Source: Mesorhizobium sp. ES1-1
Lineage (GTDB): Bacteria > Pseudomonadota > Alphaproteobacteria > Rhizobiales > Rhizobiaceae
Assembly (NCBI RefSeq): GCF_020164785.1
Contig: NZ_JAIUGX010000005.1
Span: 248,001-312,000 of the forward strand
Direction of reading: 5' to 3'
Length of the DNA stretch: 64,000 nt
The position numbers were made by a program, and so were the translations under genes. A model generated the notes under the pieces. That model saw nothing but the letters and a program-made list of their open reading frames with translations. It was not told where the DNA came from and ran no database searches. This document shows, piece by piece, positions 36,209 to 45,848 of the stretch (the first letter of the stretch is position 1; every line of letters begins with the position of its first letter).

Positions 36209-36281
36209 AGGGCGGGCGGCGGCCTTTCGCTTCGATCGCGGCGGCTGGACCGCGCCGGTTCGCAGCCGCTAGGATGGCGCC

Positions 36282-37775
36282 ATGACCCTGTCGGCAAACA
36301 TTCCGTCGCTGCACACGCCGATCGACGGACGGCACCGCAAGATGCTGATCGACGGCGCCTGGTGCGACGCGCGGGGCGGCGGCCGTCTCGAGACCCGCAA
36401 TCCGGCGACCGGCGCCGTGATCGGCACCGTGCCACTCGCGGGTGCGCCCGACATCGACCTGGCGGTGGCGGCGGCGCGGCGCGCCTTCGACGGTCCATGG
36501 AGCCGCTTCAAGCCCTATGAGCGCCAGCTGCTGCTGCTCAGGATCGCCGATCTCATCGAGCGCCACTGGGAGGAGGTCGCGCTCTCCGACACCACCGACA
36601 TGGGCATGCCGATCGTGCGCACGCTGGCCAACAAGACCCGCGTGCTCGGCATGCTGCGCTTCTATGCCGGCATGGCGACCTCGATCCATGGCCAGACGAT
36701 CGGCAATTCGCTGCCGGGCGACATCGTGTCCTATACCCGCAAGGAAGCGGTCGGCGTGGTCGGCGCGATCATTCCCTGGAACGCGCCGACCGCCGCCTCG
36801 GTCTGGAAGATCGGCCCGGCGCTGGCGACCGGCTGCACCATCGTGCTGAAGCCATCGGAAGAAGCGCCGCTGACGCCGCTGCTGATCGGCGCGCTGATGA
36901 TGGAGGCCGGCGTGCCACCTGGCGTCGTCAACGTCGTCACCGGCACCGGCGCGGAGGCCGGCGCGCCGCTCGCCGCCCATATGGACGTCGACAAGATCGT
37001 CTTCACCGGCTCGACCGCCACCGGCCAGAGCATCCTGCGCGCCTCGGCCGGCAACATGAAGCGCGTCTCGCTGGAACTCGGCGGCAAGTCGCCGGTGATC
37101 GTGTGCGCGGACGCCGATCTCGCACGCGCCGTGCCGATCGCGGCGATGTCAGTGTTCGCCAATTCCGGCCAGATCTGCATCGCCGGGTCGCGGCTGTTCG
37201 TCGAGCGGCCGATCCACGACGAATTCGTCGAGCGGGTTTGCGCCTTTGCGGCGAAGCTCAGGATCGGCGACGGCGCCGATCCCCAAACCGAGATCGGGCC
37301 GCTGATCTCGGCCCGGCAGCTCGAGCGCGTCGCCGGCTTCATCGAGGACGGCACCAGCCAGGGCGCTCGGCTGGTCACCGGCGGCAATCGCCTCACCGAA
37401 GGCCCGCTCGGGGCCGGCAATTTCATCGCGCCTGGGGTGTTCTCCGGCGTCACCGACGACATGCGCATTGCCCGGGAGGAAATCTTCGGCCCGGTGATCT
37501 CGACGCTGCCCTTCGATACGCTGGACGAGGCGGTGCGGCGCGGCAACGACACGCCCTACGGGCTGGGCGCCGGCGTGTTCACGCGCGACCTCGGCAAGGC
37601 GCACCAACTGGTCAACCGGCTGCGCGCCGGGTCCGTCTGGGTCAACACCTACCACGCCATCGATCCGGCGGTGCCGTTTGGCGGCTACAAGATGAGCGGC
37701 TACGGCCGCGAGGGCGGCGCCGAGCATCTCGACGAATATCTCAACACCAAGGGCGTTTGGATCCGCACGGATTGA
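36282..37775 (+). CDS. NAD(P)-dependent aldehyde dehydrogenase
   Basis: The 497-residue enzyme has all standard ALDH landmarks: GAIIPWNAPTAASVWKIGPAL, KPSEEAPLTPL, FTGSTATGQ, the catalytic glutamate in LELGGKSP, the nucleophilic cysteine in NSGQICIAGSRL and EEIFGPVIS. It oxidises an aldehyde to the acid in the cytoplasm; the substrate is not determined by sequence. It follows the flavin monooxygenase in the same direction, and an oxidation cascade is possible but unproven. Confidence 0.95.
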   Translation: MTLSANIPSLHTPIDGRHRKMLIDGAWCDARGGGRLETRNPATGAVIGTVPLAGAPDIDLAVAAARRAFDGPWSRFKPYERQLLLLRIADLIERHWEEVALSDTTDMGMPIVRTLANKTRVLGMLRFYAGMATSIHGQTIGNSLPGDIVSYTRKEAVGVVGAIIPWNAPTAASVWKIGPALATGCTIVLKPSEEAPLTPLLIGALMMEAGVPPGVVNVVTGTGAEAGAPLAAHMDVDKIVFTGSTATGQSILRASAGNMKRVSLELGGKSPVIVCADADLARAVPIAAMSVFANSGQICIAGSRLFVERPIHDEFVERVCAFAAKLRIGDGADPQTEIGPLISARQLERVAGFIEDGTSQGARLVTGGNRLTEGPLGAGNFIAPGVFSGVTDDMRIAREEIFGPVISTLPFDTLDEAVRRGNDTPYGLGAGVFTRDLGKAHQLVNRLRAGSVWVNTYHAIDPAVPFGGYKMSGYGREGGAEHLDEYLNTKGVWIRTD

Positions 37776-37885
37776 TTGCACTGTCCTATTCCGTCATCGT
37801 ATGGTTGTGGCTACATTCGCATGCTCGCGATGGCCGCAAAACTGGCCGCCATCGTTAGGAGTCAGCCAATGCGAGGGGGTGGGAA

Positions 37886-38296
37886 ATGGCTATAAAACGT
37901 ACCGTGTTCCTGATCGGTGGAGGCACCGGCGGAGACGAGGAGGCCGTATTTACTCTGCACGCCGACGATACCGTCTGCAGCCTGACATGCAGCTATCGAG
38001 GCAAGATGATCAAGGCCGAAGAAGAGGATTTTTTTGAAGCCTTGTTTCAGATCCGCCAGGATTTGGAGGTCGATGGTTTGCTGCCATTTTGCTACGGAGC
38101 GAGTGCGTATGTGTTTCCCGAAAATACAGTGATCACCGAGAGCCGCGGATTGATGGCCGTGAAGGTCAAGATGGGGGAACATCCTCAAAGGGGCGATGTG
38201 ATCGACATATTCGACGAAGGCCCCGACGTCGTTCCGGTTTTTGTCCACATGCAGCAACAATTCTGGGAAGCCTGGCTGGCGTCACTTCCTTCATAG
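37886..38296 (+). CDS. Hypothetical protein
   Basis: The 136-residue acidic protein is preceded by GGGTGGGAA. It opens MAIKRTVFLIGGGTGGDEEAV, and contains two Cys in VCSLTCSYRGK and a C-terminal aromatic patch MQQQFWEAWLASL. The pattern of alternating strands followed by a terminal helix suggests a small alpha/beta fold. No family is recognised. It is convergent with the amidase gene 10 bases away. Confidence 0.65.
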   Translation: MAIKRTVFLIGGGTGGDEEAVFTLHADDTVCSLTCSYRGKMIKAEEEDFFEALFQIRQDLEVDGLLPFCYGASAYVFPENTVITESRGLMAVKVKMGEHPQRGDVIDIFDEGPDVVPVFVHMQQQFWEAWLASLPS

Positions 38297-38306
38297 CACA
38301 TGGCGC

Positions 38307-40337
38307 TCACTCGATGCCGCCGGTGACCGTGTAGGCGCCGGCGGTGCGGCCATCGGCCAGCCTCACCACGGCGATGACGATCGAGCCGTAGGAGCCGCGC
38401 CAGGTGCTGTGCAGAGGCCGGTGTTCGGCGGCGGGGACGAGCACCCGGCCGGTGAAGCGGACGCCGCTTCGGCTCAGCGCGACGGTCTCGTCGTTCACAT
38501 GCACCTGGACGCCGGCCCGTTCGATTTCGATGGCGTCGCCAGAGAGGTCGACGGTGACGGCAATCTCGTCCTGATCGCCGGATGGGCGCGTTTCGGCGGC
38601 AAGGGTGATGCGAGGCGCCGGCCTGTCGCGGTTCCCGGCAGGCGCTGGACGGTTGGAGAAGAAATCGCCGGGCTGCGGCGGCGTGCGCGGCGGCGCGGTG
38701 CGGCGTTGCGTGGCGCGTTCATAGTCGCCGGCCATGCGCAGCAACCTTTCGTCATCATAGGCCTTGCCGGCGAAGGTCAGGCCGACCGGCATGCCGATGT
38801 CTGTCATCGTCCCCATCGGCACGGTGACGGTCGGGATGCCGAAATGGCGCCAGACGAGATTGCCGTTGGCGACCCAGGTGCCATTGCGCCAGGCAAGTGC
38901 TGCGGACGTCTCGTTGATGTCGGCGTCGGCGGGACCGACATCGGCCACGGCGGGCAGCACCACGGCGTCGATGCCTCGCGCGTCCAGCCAGTCCTCGAAA
39001 TCGATCCGCCTTGTCGCCTCCAGCCCTTGCAGGCCGGCTTCCAGCGCCGGAATATCGGCCAAGGGCGTCACGCCGCGCCTGGCGTGCTCGACATATTCCG
39101 CCAGGTCGAAGCCACCCTCATAGCGATCGGGCAGCGCGCCCGGCGGCTGGGGGAAAATCTTCGGACCATCGACCGAGGCAAGGTCGGGCAGAGCCGGGTC
39201 GGCATTGGCGCGCAGGAAGTCATCCCAGCCCCAGACGCAAAGGTCCCAGATCTCGCGCTCGGCGAATTCTGCCGGCACCAAGCCGCGCTCAACCATGGTG
39301 CGCGCGCCGGGGCGGTCGCGCTCATAGTTGGAGACGACGGGGAAATCGACTTCCACCACCTCGGCGCCAAGCATGGCCAGATCCGCCGCCCCCTGTTCCC
39401 AAAGGGCAAGCACCGAAGCGCGGGTTTCGATCGGCTTGTCGGCCCCGCCGTCGCGTCCGATATACATGGTCGGCACGCCGAGGCGCATGCCTTTCAGCGA
39501 GCCGGCCAGCGCCAGATCGGTGTAGCGCGGCGGCCGCAGTTGCGAACTCTTCGGCAGCTTGACCCAGGGCTGGGCGCGCCAGAAATCGCCCCGCGTCTGG
39601 GGGTCGTCGGCGACGATGACATCGAGCAGTTCAAGCATGTCGGGCACGCTGCGCGTGTGCGGCACCACCACATCCATGGTCGGCACGAGGGGCCAGTTGC
39701 CGCGCACCGAGATGACGCCGCGCGAGGGCGTGTAGGCGACCAGCGCATTGTTGGAGGCCGGCGCGCGGCCGGACGACCAGGTTTCCTCGCCGAGCCCGAA
39801 GGCGGCGAAGCTGGCCGCGGTGGCGGTGCCGGAACCATTGGACGAACCGGACGCGAAGGCAGCGGTCAGAAAGTCGCCATTATAGGGGCTCTCGGCGCGG
39901 CCATAGACGCCGCGCTGCATGCCGCCATTGGCCATTGGCGGCATGTTGGTGAGGCCGATCAGCACCGCGCCTCCGGCCCTGAGCCGGGAGATGGTGAAGG
40001 CATCCTCGTTGGCGACGAGATGCTCGAAGGCGGGCGAACCGGCGGCGACCGTCAGGCCTGAGACTTTGTAGCTGTCCTTGGCCGTGTAGGGGATGCCGTC
40101 CAATGGTCCGAGCACGGCGCCGTCGCGGCGCCGCCGGTCCGAGGCGGCGGCCTCCTCGAACATAAGCGGGTTGAGCACGGGAATGGAATTCAGCGTGATG
40201 CCATGCCGATCGTAACGGGCGATGCGCCTGAGATAGGCCCCGACCAACTCGACGCTGGTCACCGTGCCTTCCTCGAGCGCATGGCGCAATTGCTCGATCG
40301 TCGCTTCGACGATGTGAAGGCTGGCGTCGGTCATCAT
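38307..40337 (-). CDS. Amidase-signature-family protein with C-terminal extension
   Basis: Residues 1-~530 are an amidase-signature hydrolase: the catalytic Lys in GIPYTAKDSY, cis-Ser in GSSNGSGTA, and a modified nucleophile loop GEETWSSGRAPASN where most members read GTDTGGSIRIPA. Late blocks FGIPTVTVPMG and GLTFAGKAYDDE fit the family. Total length 676 exceeds the usual 450-550. The last ~130 residues form a Pro-rich linker plus a beta-rich domain (ITLAAETRPSGDQDEIAVTV). It hydrolyses an amide or acts as a related transferase. ATG 40334 is an equal start. Confidence 0.85.
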   Translation of the reverse strand: MMTDASLHIVEATIEQLRHALEEGTVTSVELVGAYLRRIARYDRHGITLNSIPVLNPLMFEEAAASDRRRRDGAVLGPLDGIPYTAKDSYKVSGLTVAAGSPAFEHLVANEDAFTISRLRAGGAVLIGLTNMPPMANGGMQRGVYGRAESPYNGDFLTAAFASGSSNGSGTATAASFAAFGLGEETWSSGRAPASNNALVAYTPSRGVISVRGNWPLVPTMDVVVPHTRSVPDMLELLDVIVADDPQTRGDFWRAQPWVKLPKSSQLRPPRYTDLALAGSLKGMRLGVPTMYIGRDGGADKPIETRASVLALWEQGAADLAMLGAEVVEVDFPVVSNYERDRPGARTMVERGLVPAEFAEREIWDLCVWGWDDFLRANADPALPDLASVDGPKIFPQPPGALPDRYEGGFDLAEYVEHARRGVTPLADIPALEAGLQGLEATRRIDFEDWLDARGIDAVVLPAVADVGPADADINETSAALAWRNGTWVANGNLVWRHFGIPTVTVPMGTMTDIGMPVGLTFAGKAYDDERLLRMAGDYERATQRRTAPPRTPPQPGDFFSNRPAPAGNRDRPAPRITLAAETRPSGDQDEIAVTVDLSGDAIEIERAGVQVHVNDETVALSRSGVRFTGRVLVPAAEHRPLHSTWRGSYGSIVIAVVRLADGRTAGAYTVTGGIE

Positions 40338-40528
40338 GGCTCCCGAGTTGCGGTCGATTCAAGGGATGAGCGAGGATGCCGTCTTCGGCAAGAGCCAATC
40401 GAGCCTGCGGGTGAACATGGGCTGTTGCCGTTCGTCCGACAGGTCCGCGAAACCATATGGAGGGAACTTTTGTCCGGCGGGCGGTTTTGCATATATTGTG
40501 CGATTCCGGATGCCAGAAAGGTGCTGCA

Positions 40529-40798
40529 ATGAAGACAAACCGCCTCGCGATCCTCACCATCGCTCTTGCCCTCGGCGCTTGTGCCTCGGCCCTTGCCGGA
40601 GACAGGCATCAGCATCACAAGGTCCAGCCGGAACGCTACGTTCCCGCCGACAACGACCTCATCAACTTCCTGTTCGGTGGCCCGCGCTATTACGACCAGC
40701 AGATGTTCACCACTGGAGCCGGACCCTGCTCCTACGATCGCGTCGGCCCGGACGCCAACGCACTCAACAAGATCAACGATCACCACTGCGGCAAGTAG
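40529..40798 (+). CDS. Small exported protein, His/Asp-rich
   Basis: ATG 40529 has AAAGG at 7 bases; the longer frame from 40457 is rejected. The 89 residues begin with a hydrophobic signal (LAILTIALALGACASALA), possibly a lipoprotein signal with GAC as lipobox-like site. The mature part has HQHHK and a closing NKINDHHCGK. Function is unknown. An approximate EcfG-like element (GGAAC, 16 bases, GTT) lies at 40463-40486. Confidence 0.65.
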   Translation: MKTNRLAILTIALALGACASALAGDRHQHHKVQPERYVPADNDLINFLFGGPRYYDQQMFTTGAGPCSYDRVGPDANALNKINDHHCGK

Positions 40799-40828
40799 CA
40801 GGCCTGACGTCTGGATTGCTGCTCCGGA

Positions 40829-41197
40829 TCAGCCGAGCAGGCCGTTGATTGTCGCGGCGACGGCTTCCGGGGCATAGGGCTTGGGCAGGAAAACGCCGCC
40901 GCTGGGCATCGCCTCCCGCGCCGGCTGCCGCTTGCCCGAGGTGATGATGATCTTCACCGGCGGCCAGCGGTCGCGCACGGCGACCGACAGGCGCAGCCCA
41001 TCCATCGAACCGGGCATGTCGATGTCGGTGAAAAGGATGGCGATATCCTGCCGGCGCTCCAGCACCGCGATCGCCTGGTCGGCATTGCTGGCTTCCAGCA
41101 CCTCGAAGCCCATCTCCCGCAGCTCGTCGGCGATCGCGAACAACAGGAACGCTTCGTCTTCGACGACAAGGACAGTGGTGGAGGGCTGCATGGTCAT
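40829..41197 (-). CDS. Single-domain response regulator (CheY-like receiver)
   Basis: The 122 residues are a receiver domain only: acidic pocket VVEDE, phospho-acceptor aspartate in LFTDIDMPGSMDGL, and the conserved Thr/Ser and Lys in IIITSGKRQP and FLPKPYAP. There is no output domain. It lies 34 bases behind the HWE kinase gene on the same strand, so the two form a pair. Such stand-alone receivers in rhizobia act as phosphate sinks or relay to the general stress pathway. Confidence 0.9.
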   Translation of the reverse strand: MTMQPSTTVLVVEDEAFLLFAIADELREMGFEVLEASNADQAIAVLERRQDIAILFTDIDMPGSMDGLRLSVAVRDRWPPVKIIITSGKRQPAREAMPSGGVFLPKPYAPEAVAATINGLLG

Positions 41198-41231
41198 GTT
41201 ACGCTCTATCTAGTCGGTAGCGGCTGTGAAG

Positions 41232-43496
41232 TCAGTAGGGACCGGTCGGCAACTGGGGTGCCGGTGCGTTCAACTCGCATTCAACGCCGTCGGGATGGTA
41301 ATCGATCCGTACCGACCCTCCGAAATCGGTGCCCAGCACGCGTTCGATCAGGAAGCGGCCGAAGCCGCGACGGCTGGGCGGGACAACCGGTGGGCCGCCC
41401 TGTTCGCGCCAGCGCCAGACCAGCCGTGCCTGTCCGTCCATTTCGGCCGACGGTTGCAGCGACCATTCGATCGATACCTGGCCTTCGGGTACCGACAGCG
41501 CGCCATATTTCAGCGCGTTGGTGGCAAGCTCATTGACGGCCAGGGCCAAGGTCAGCGCCATCTTCGGGTTGATTGGCAGCGCGGGGCCCGAAATGAGGAT
41601 CTGCTCGGCCGGGAAGGAGGCAATGGTGTTGTCGACCACCTCGCGGATCGAGGCGCTGGTCCAGCGTGTCTTGTTGAGGATGTCATGCGCATTGGCCAGC
41701 GCGCGCAGCCGTTCGTTGAAGATAGCGCTGGCGGTGACGATGTCGGTGTTGCGCAAGGTCTGCGAGGCGATGGCCGCGACCATCGCCAAAATGTTCTTGA
41801 TGCGATGCTCCAGTTCGTGGGTGAGCAGTTCCTGCCTCGCCTGAGCCTCGCGCCGGTCGGTGACGTCCTGCATGACGCCAAACATCTTGATCGGCTTGCC
41901 GGTCTCGTCATGGACGAAGTCGACATGGCGCGAAAGCCAGCGCAGCGCGCCATTGTCGGGCCGCCGGATGCGGTATTCGACATGCGGCGCCGCCGATCCC
42001 TGCTCGCGGCTCTCTTGGTTGGAGCGGACGTCCTTGTCCTCGGGGATGACGATGTTCTCAAGCACGCTGATATGCACGCTGTCGCGCGGCGACAGTCCCC
42101 AGAGGTCCCAGAAACCTTCGGAACCGACGACGATCCCGCTGGCGATGTCGAGTTCGAGTGACGCTATGCCGGCGGCGTTCTGCGACAGCTGCAGGCGGCG
42201 CTCGCTCTGCAGCAGGGCCTGCGCCGCCTGCTTCTGGTCGTCAATGTCGGTGTTGGTGCCGATCCAGCGCAGGATAACGCCATCGGTGTCGCGGATCGGA
42301 ACGGCGCGCGAAATGAACCAGCGATAGACTCCGTCACTCCGCCGCAGCCGGAACTCGGTCTCATAGAAGACGGCCTCGGCGAGCGCCTGCCGCCATTTTT
42401 CGCCGGCCGGCTCAAGATCGTCGGGGTGGACGATGGTGGACCAGCCCTGACCGTCGAGGTCTCCGACTGCTGCTCCGGAATACTCGTAGACGCGCGGGTT
42501 GAACCAGTCGAGCAGGCCCTCGGGCGTCGCCGTCCAGACATGGTTCGGCATGGATTCGGCGAAGGTGCGGAACTGCGTCTCGCTGCGGCGCAGGGCCTGT
42601 TCGGCCGCAAGCCGGTCGGTCACGTCGACGCCCTGCACGAAGATGCCGATCACTTCGCCGGAAGGCGCGCGCACCGGCTGGTAGACCAGGTCGATGAAAC
42701 GGTCTTCCTCGGGCGCATCGGGGCTTTGCCGCAGCTCCGCTTTCATGGCATGGCCGATGAAGGCCTCGCCGCTGGTGAAAACATGATCCAGCAGTTCCAC
42801 GAAGCCCTGACCCGCCACCTCCGGCAAGGCCTCGCGCAAGGGTTTGCCGATAACGTCGCGGTGGCCGACCAGCTGCCTGTAGGCGGCGTTCGTCAGCTCG
42901 AAGACATGGTCGGGCCCCGACAGCATGGCCATGAAACCGGGCGCTTGTTCGAACATCTGGCGTTGACGGTCGCGCTCGCTCGCCCGCCAGCGTTCCGCCG
43001 CGACCTTTGCGGTCGTCTCGATGACGATGGCGATGACGCCGGCCGGTTCGCCGCTCTCGTCGAGCACCGGCGAATAGTCGAGGTCGAGCCAGACCTGCTC
43101 GGGTTCGCCCGTGCGGTTGAGCGTCAGCATCTGGTCGCGATAGGCAAGCGTGCCGCCGGCCAGGCAGACCTTCATGATATTGTCGTTGAAGTCGGCCACT
43201 TCCGGCCAGCCTTCGCGCACCCTGGAGCCGAGCAGTCGCGGATGGCGCCCGCCGGCAAAGACCGAATAGGCATCGTTGTAGATCATGACGCCGTCTTCGC
43301 CCCACAGCATGACGATCGGCACCTTGGAGCGCAAAATGAGCGATGTCGCCGTCCTCAGGCTCTGCGGCCAGCCGCTGATCGGACCGATCGATGTCGAGGC
43401 CCAGTCGAAAGCAGCGATCAGGTTACCGAGCTGGCCACCGCCGGCGAGGAAGGCATGGCCGCGGTCGCTCGCGGTGTTGATGTCAACTGCTGGCAT
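41232..43496 (-). CDS. PAS-containing HWE-family sensor histidine kinase
   Basis: The 754-residue protein has no membrane segment and several sensor modules: an N-terminal PAS-like region (~20-175), then PAS domains at about 185-305, 310-435 and 440-555. The kinase is of the HWE class: LEHRIKNILAMV with predicted phospho-His564, LAVNELATNALKYGAL as N box and WRWREQGGPPV with the W-R-E signature. C-terminal GFGRFLIERVLGTDFGG closes the ATPase lid. It is cytoplasmic and probably senses light, redox or a ligand. It transfers phosphate to the following receiver protein. Confidence 0.92.
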   Translation of the reverse strand: MPAVDINTASDRGHAFLAGGGQLGNLIAAFDWASTSIGPISGWPQSLRTATSLILRSKVPIVMLWGEDGVMIYNDAYSVFAGGRHPRLLGSRVREGWPEVADFNDNIMKVCLAGGTLAYRDQMLTLNRTGEPEQVWLDLDYSPVLDESGEPAGVIAIVIETTAKVAAERWRASERDRQRQMFEQAPGFMAMLSGPDHVFELTNAAYRQLVGHRDVIGKPLREALPEVAGQGFVELLDHVFTSGEAFIGHAMKAELRQSPDAPEEDRFIDLVYQPVRAPSGEVIGIFVQGVDVTDRLAAEQALRRSETQFRTFAESMPNHVWTATPEGLLDWFNPRVYEYSGAAVGDLDGQGWSTIVHPDDLEPAGEKWRQALAEAVFYETEFRLRRSDGVYRWFISRAVPIRDTDGVILRWIGTNTDIDDQKQAAQALLQSERRLQLSQNAAGIASLELDIASGIVVGSEGFWDLWGLSPRDSVHISVLENIVIPEDKDVRSNQESREQGSAAPHVEYRIRRPDNGALRWLSRHVDFVHDETGKPIKMFGVMQDVTDRREAQARQELLTHELEHRIKNILAMVAAIASQTLRNTDIVTASAIFNERLRALANAHDILNKTRWTSASIREVVDNTIASFPAEQILISGPALPINPKMALTLALAVNELATNALKYGALSVPEGQVSIEWSLQPSAEMDGQARLVWRWREQGGPPVVPPSRRGFGRFLIERVLGTDFGGSVRIDYHPDGVECELNAPAPQLPTGPY

Positions 43497-43858
43497 GCTG
43501 TCTCGTGGTCAGGTCGGGACGATTGTCGAGATGGTAGTCGTGGCCAAAAGGGCCTCTTGTCAAGTCTACCGGCGACTAGCCGGCCCGAACGGGCTTCATG
43601 CTCGGTGGCGGTGAGGCCACGGCCTTGTCATGTGCGTCCGTGGGCGCCTTCACATGAAGTCTGCATATCCATGAACCCCGAACGCCCAAACACGGAGAGG
43701 GTGCATTCGGTTCCGGCCGGACGGCGATTTTCCCAGCGTGGCGTCCGGCTCCTCGACCAATTCTTTGTCGGCCATTCGATCCATTTTCTTTGCAAGTCGT
43801 TAATTCGGCCATGCGTAAGTCAGGATCTGCTAATGGATGGGCGTGCCTGGAGGATGGA
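43497..43858. other. Intergenic region without a gene
   Basis: About 360 bases between the divergent kinase and small membrane-protein genes. It holds several short GC stem-loops (for example CCGGC-GACTA-GCCGG near 43569-43583) and presumably both promoters. Frames in it lack ribosome-binding sites. Confidence 0.4.
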
Positions 43859-44002
43859 ATGACCAAGAATCTCGGCAACGCGCGCTACGTCCCGCCGAAG
43901 GAGACAAAAGTCTCATTGTTCAGCAAGGCAGCGCCCTTGCTGTTCCCGCTGGTCGTCACGGCGCTTGGACTGCTGATCGGTCGCCTGTTCTTCGGCTTTT
44001 AG
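43859..44002 (+). CDS. Small single-span membrane protein
   Basis: ATG 43859 directly follows GGAGGATGGA. The 47 residues have a basic N-terminal half (NARYVPPKETKVSLFSK) and one hydrophobic helix of about 21 residues ending in LLIGRLFFGF. The N-terminus is probably cytoplasmic. Function is unknown. It is convergent with the DUF763 gene. Confidence 0.6.
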   Translation: MTKNLGNARYVPPKETKVSLFSKAAPLLFPLVVTALGLLIGRLFFGF

Positions 44003-44020
44003 GATACGCTCGGGTGCCGC

Positions 44021-45340
44021 TCAGCCGCCGCGCTGTCGGCGTCCCGTGGCTGGTCCCGTGGGAGAGACGGAAGCGTCGGCCGGCGGCGGCTCCCAGCCGA
44101 AGACGGAGCGGCCGCCCAATTCGTGCGACTGGTCGAGCTCGCCGGCGACGATCTCCTTGAGGCTCGGACCGGTGACGTAGCGCTCCAGGCGGCGCGCCTG
44201 TCCGTCCAGCCGCTGCAAGGCGCCAAGCTCTTCCTCGTTGCCGAGTTTCGCCTTGCGGACCGCCGACTTCATCACCGCTATGGTCTCGTCATAGACCTTG
44301 AGCGGTACCGGAAACGGATGCCGGTCCTTGCCGCCATGGGCGAGCGAGAACCGCGCCGGATCGGAGAAGCGGCAGGGCGCGCCGTGCACGACCTCCGCCA
44401 CCATGGCCAGCGCCCGCACGGTACGGGCGCCGACGCCCGGAACCAGCAGCAATTCGGGGAAATCCGCCGGGCCGCTTTCGATCGCCGCCGAGATATTGCC
44501 GTGCAGGCGGCGCATGACGATGTCGCTTTCGCGGACATCATGGTGGGCGGGCATGATCAGATTGGGCAGCATGGGCTGCGCGGCGGGCGGAGCCTTCGAC
44601 GGTTCGATTTCGGCGAATTCGCGCACGATGCGATCGGGGCCGAGTTGGCGCAGCAGGTCGAGCTGGGCGCCACGCGACCGCTCGGCGCGGCGGTCGGTGA
44701 GGTTGACGATCTCGCCTTGCCGCTTGCCCTCGATCGCCGCATGCGGCTCGTCGACGAAGCTGCCGAGGCCCTCCGACAGCCAGTGGTAGCGGCGCGCCAG
44801 TTTGCTGTCGCCGTTCATGCCTTGCTGGACAACCACCCAGCGGCTGTCGTCGGTGACGATGAAGCCGTGCAGGTAGAGGTCGAAACCGTCCTGGACGGCG
44901 GCGCTGTCGACTTTGGCGACCAGCCGGCTTGCCGTGGCCAGGGCCCCGCCGTCGATACCGACGCGCTCGCCGATCCGTTCGAGTTCATGCGGCGTCTTGC
45001 GCGAATGCGCGCCGCGGCCGCCGCAGACATGGATGCCGAGTTCACCCGACAGCGGCGTCAGCCCGCGCTTCAATGCGCCGATGACGCTGGTGGTGATGCC
45101 GGAGGAGTGCCAGTCCATGCCCATCACCGCGCCGAAGGACTGGAACCAGAAGGGATGCGCCAGCCGGCGCAGCAACTCGTCGCGGCCGTAATGATGGATG
45201 ATGGCCTCGCACAGCACCGCGCCAAGGCGCGTCATGCGATCGCCGAGCCATTTCGGGACCCGCCCGCCATGCAGCGGCAGGTCGGCGCTGCCGCTTCGCT
45301 GCGTCAAAAGTCCAACGTCTCCGGCCGGTGAGTCGGGCAC
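44021..45340 (-). CDS. DUF763-domain protein
   Basis: The 439-residue protein shows the DUF763 hallmarks GSADLPLHGGRVPKWL near the N-terminus, FQSFGAVMGMDWHSSGITTSV, GIHVCGGRGAHSRKTP and a helix-hairpin-helix-like stretch LLLVPGVGARTVRALAMVAEVVHG. The last motif suggests nucleic-acid contact, and DUF763 proteins have been suspected to be nucleases, but no activity is established. GTG is the start codon. The C-terminal 40 residues are low-complexity. Confidence 0.85.
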   Translation of the reverse strand: MPDSPAGDVGLLTQRSGSADLPLHGGRVPKWLGDRMTRLGAVLCEAIIHHYGRDELLRRLAHPFWFQSFGAVMGMDWHSSGITTSVIGALKRGLTPLSGELGIHVCGGRGAHSRKTPHELERIGERVGIDGGALATASRLVAKVDSAAVQDGFDLYLHGFIVTDDSRWVVVQQGMNGDSKLARRYHWLSEGLGSFVDEPHAAIEGKRQGEIVNLTDRRAERSRGAQLDLLRQLGPDRIVREFAEIEPSKAPPAAQPMLPNLIMPAHHDVRESDIVMRRLHGNISAAIESGPADFPELLLVPGVGARTVRALAMVAEVVHGAPCRFSDPARFSLAHGGKDRHPFPVPLKVYDETIAVMKSAVRKAKLGNEEELGALQRLDGQARRLERYVTGPSLKEIVAGELDQSHELGGRSVFGWEPPPADASVSPTGPATGRRQRGG

Positions 45341-45581
45341 CGGTTGCCCGGACTAGAAATGGCACCCGAAGGGCGATTTGCAAGCCCGGCGACGGCGCGC
45401 TCCCGCTCCTAGCGCTGCCGAGACGTCGGCGCCGTGATGTTCGCTTGCTGGACGAAGGCCGGCTCCTGGCATCGGACATCATCGCATCGGACATCATCGC
45501 CCGACTGGAGCAATTGCTGGCGCATGGCTGCCTGTCCCGATCAAAACCGGGATCGGCGTTGAGCGGCAGTCACTGCACAGA

Positions 45582-45848
45582 TCAGCCAAAATCGGCCGCG
45601 GTCAGCACATACACGCTCTTGCGGGTGCGATCGTAGGCCCTGGCCGCGACGTCGCGGATGGCGCTGCTCTGCGTGTCGAACGTGGCCAGATAGCCGGCTT
45701 CATTGGCTGCTGCCGCCGGCTGCATCTTCGCCATCGCATCGGCGGCGACGGAAAAGGAGATCTGGAACATGCCGTCATGCCCCACGAACCGGATGCGCTT
45801 GCCGGCCTCGTCATAGCTGCGGCTGCGATTGGGGAAGGTCAGGCTCAC
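45582..45848 (-). CDS. DUF1488 protein
   Basis: The 88-residue protein begins MSLTFPNRSRSYDEAGKRIRFVGHDG, the DUF1488 pattern common in Rhizobiales. Function is unknown. The GTG start overlaps the stop of the upstream small protein as GTGA, so the two are co-translated. Confidence 0.8.
   Translation of the reverse strand: MSLTFPNRSRSYDEAGKRIRFVGHDGMFQISFSVAADAMAKMQPAAAANEAGYLATFDTQSSAIRDVAARAYDRTRKSVYVLTAADFG

Noticed and set aside
38241..40061. 606-codon plus-strand frame opposite the amidase
   Set aside because: Antisense shadow of the amidase with Gly/His/Arg-biased composition and no family motifs.
43576..43878. 100-codon minus-strand frame between the kinase and the small membrane protein
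   Set aside because: It overlaps the better supported gene at 43859 and has no motif or ribosome-binding site.
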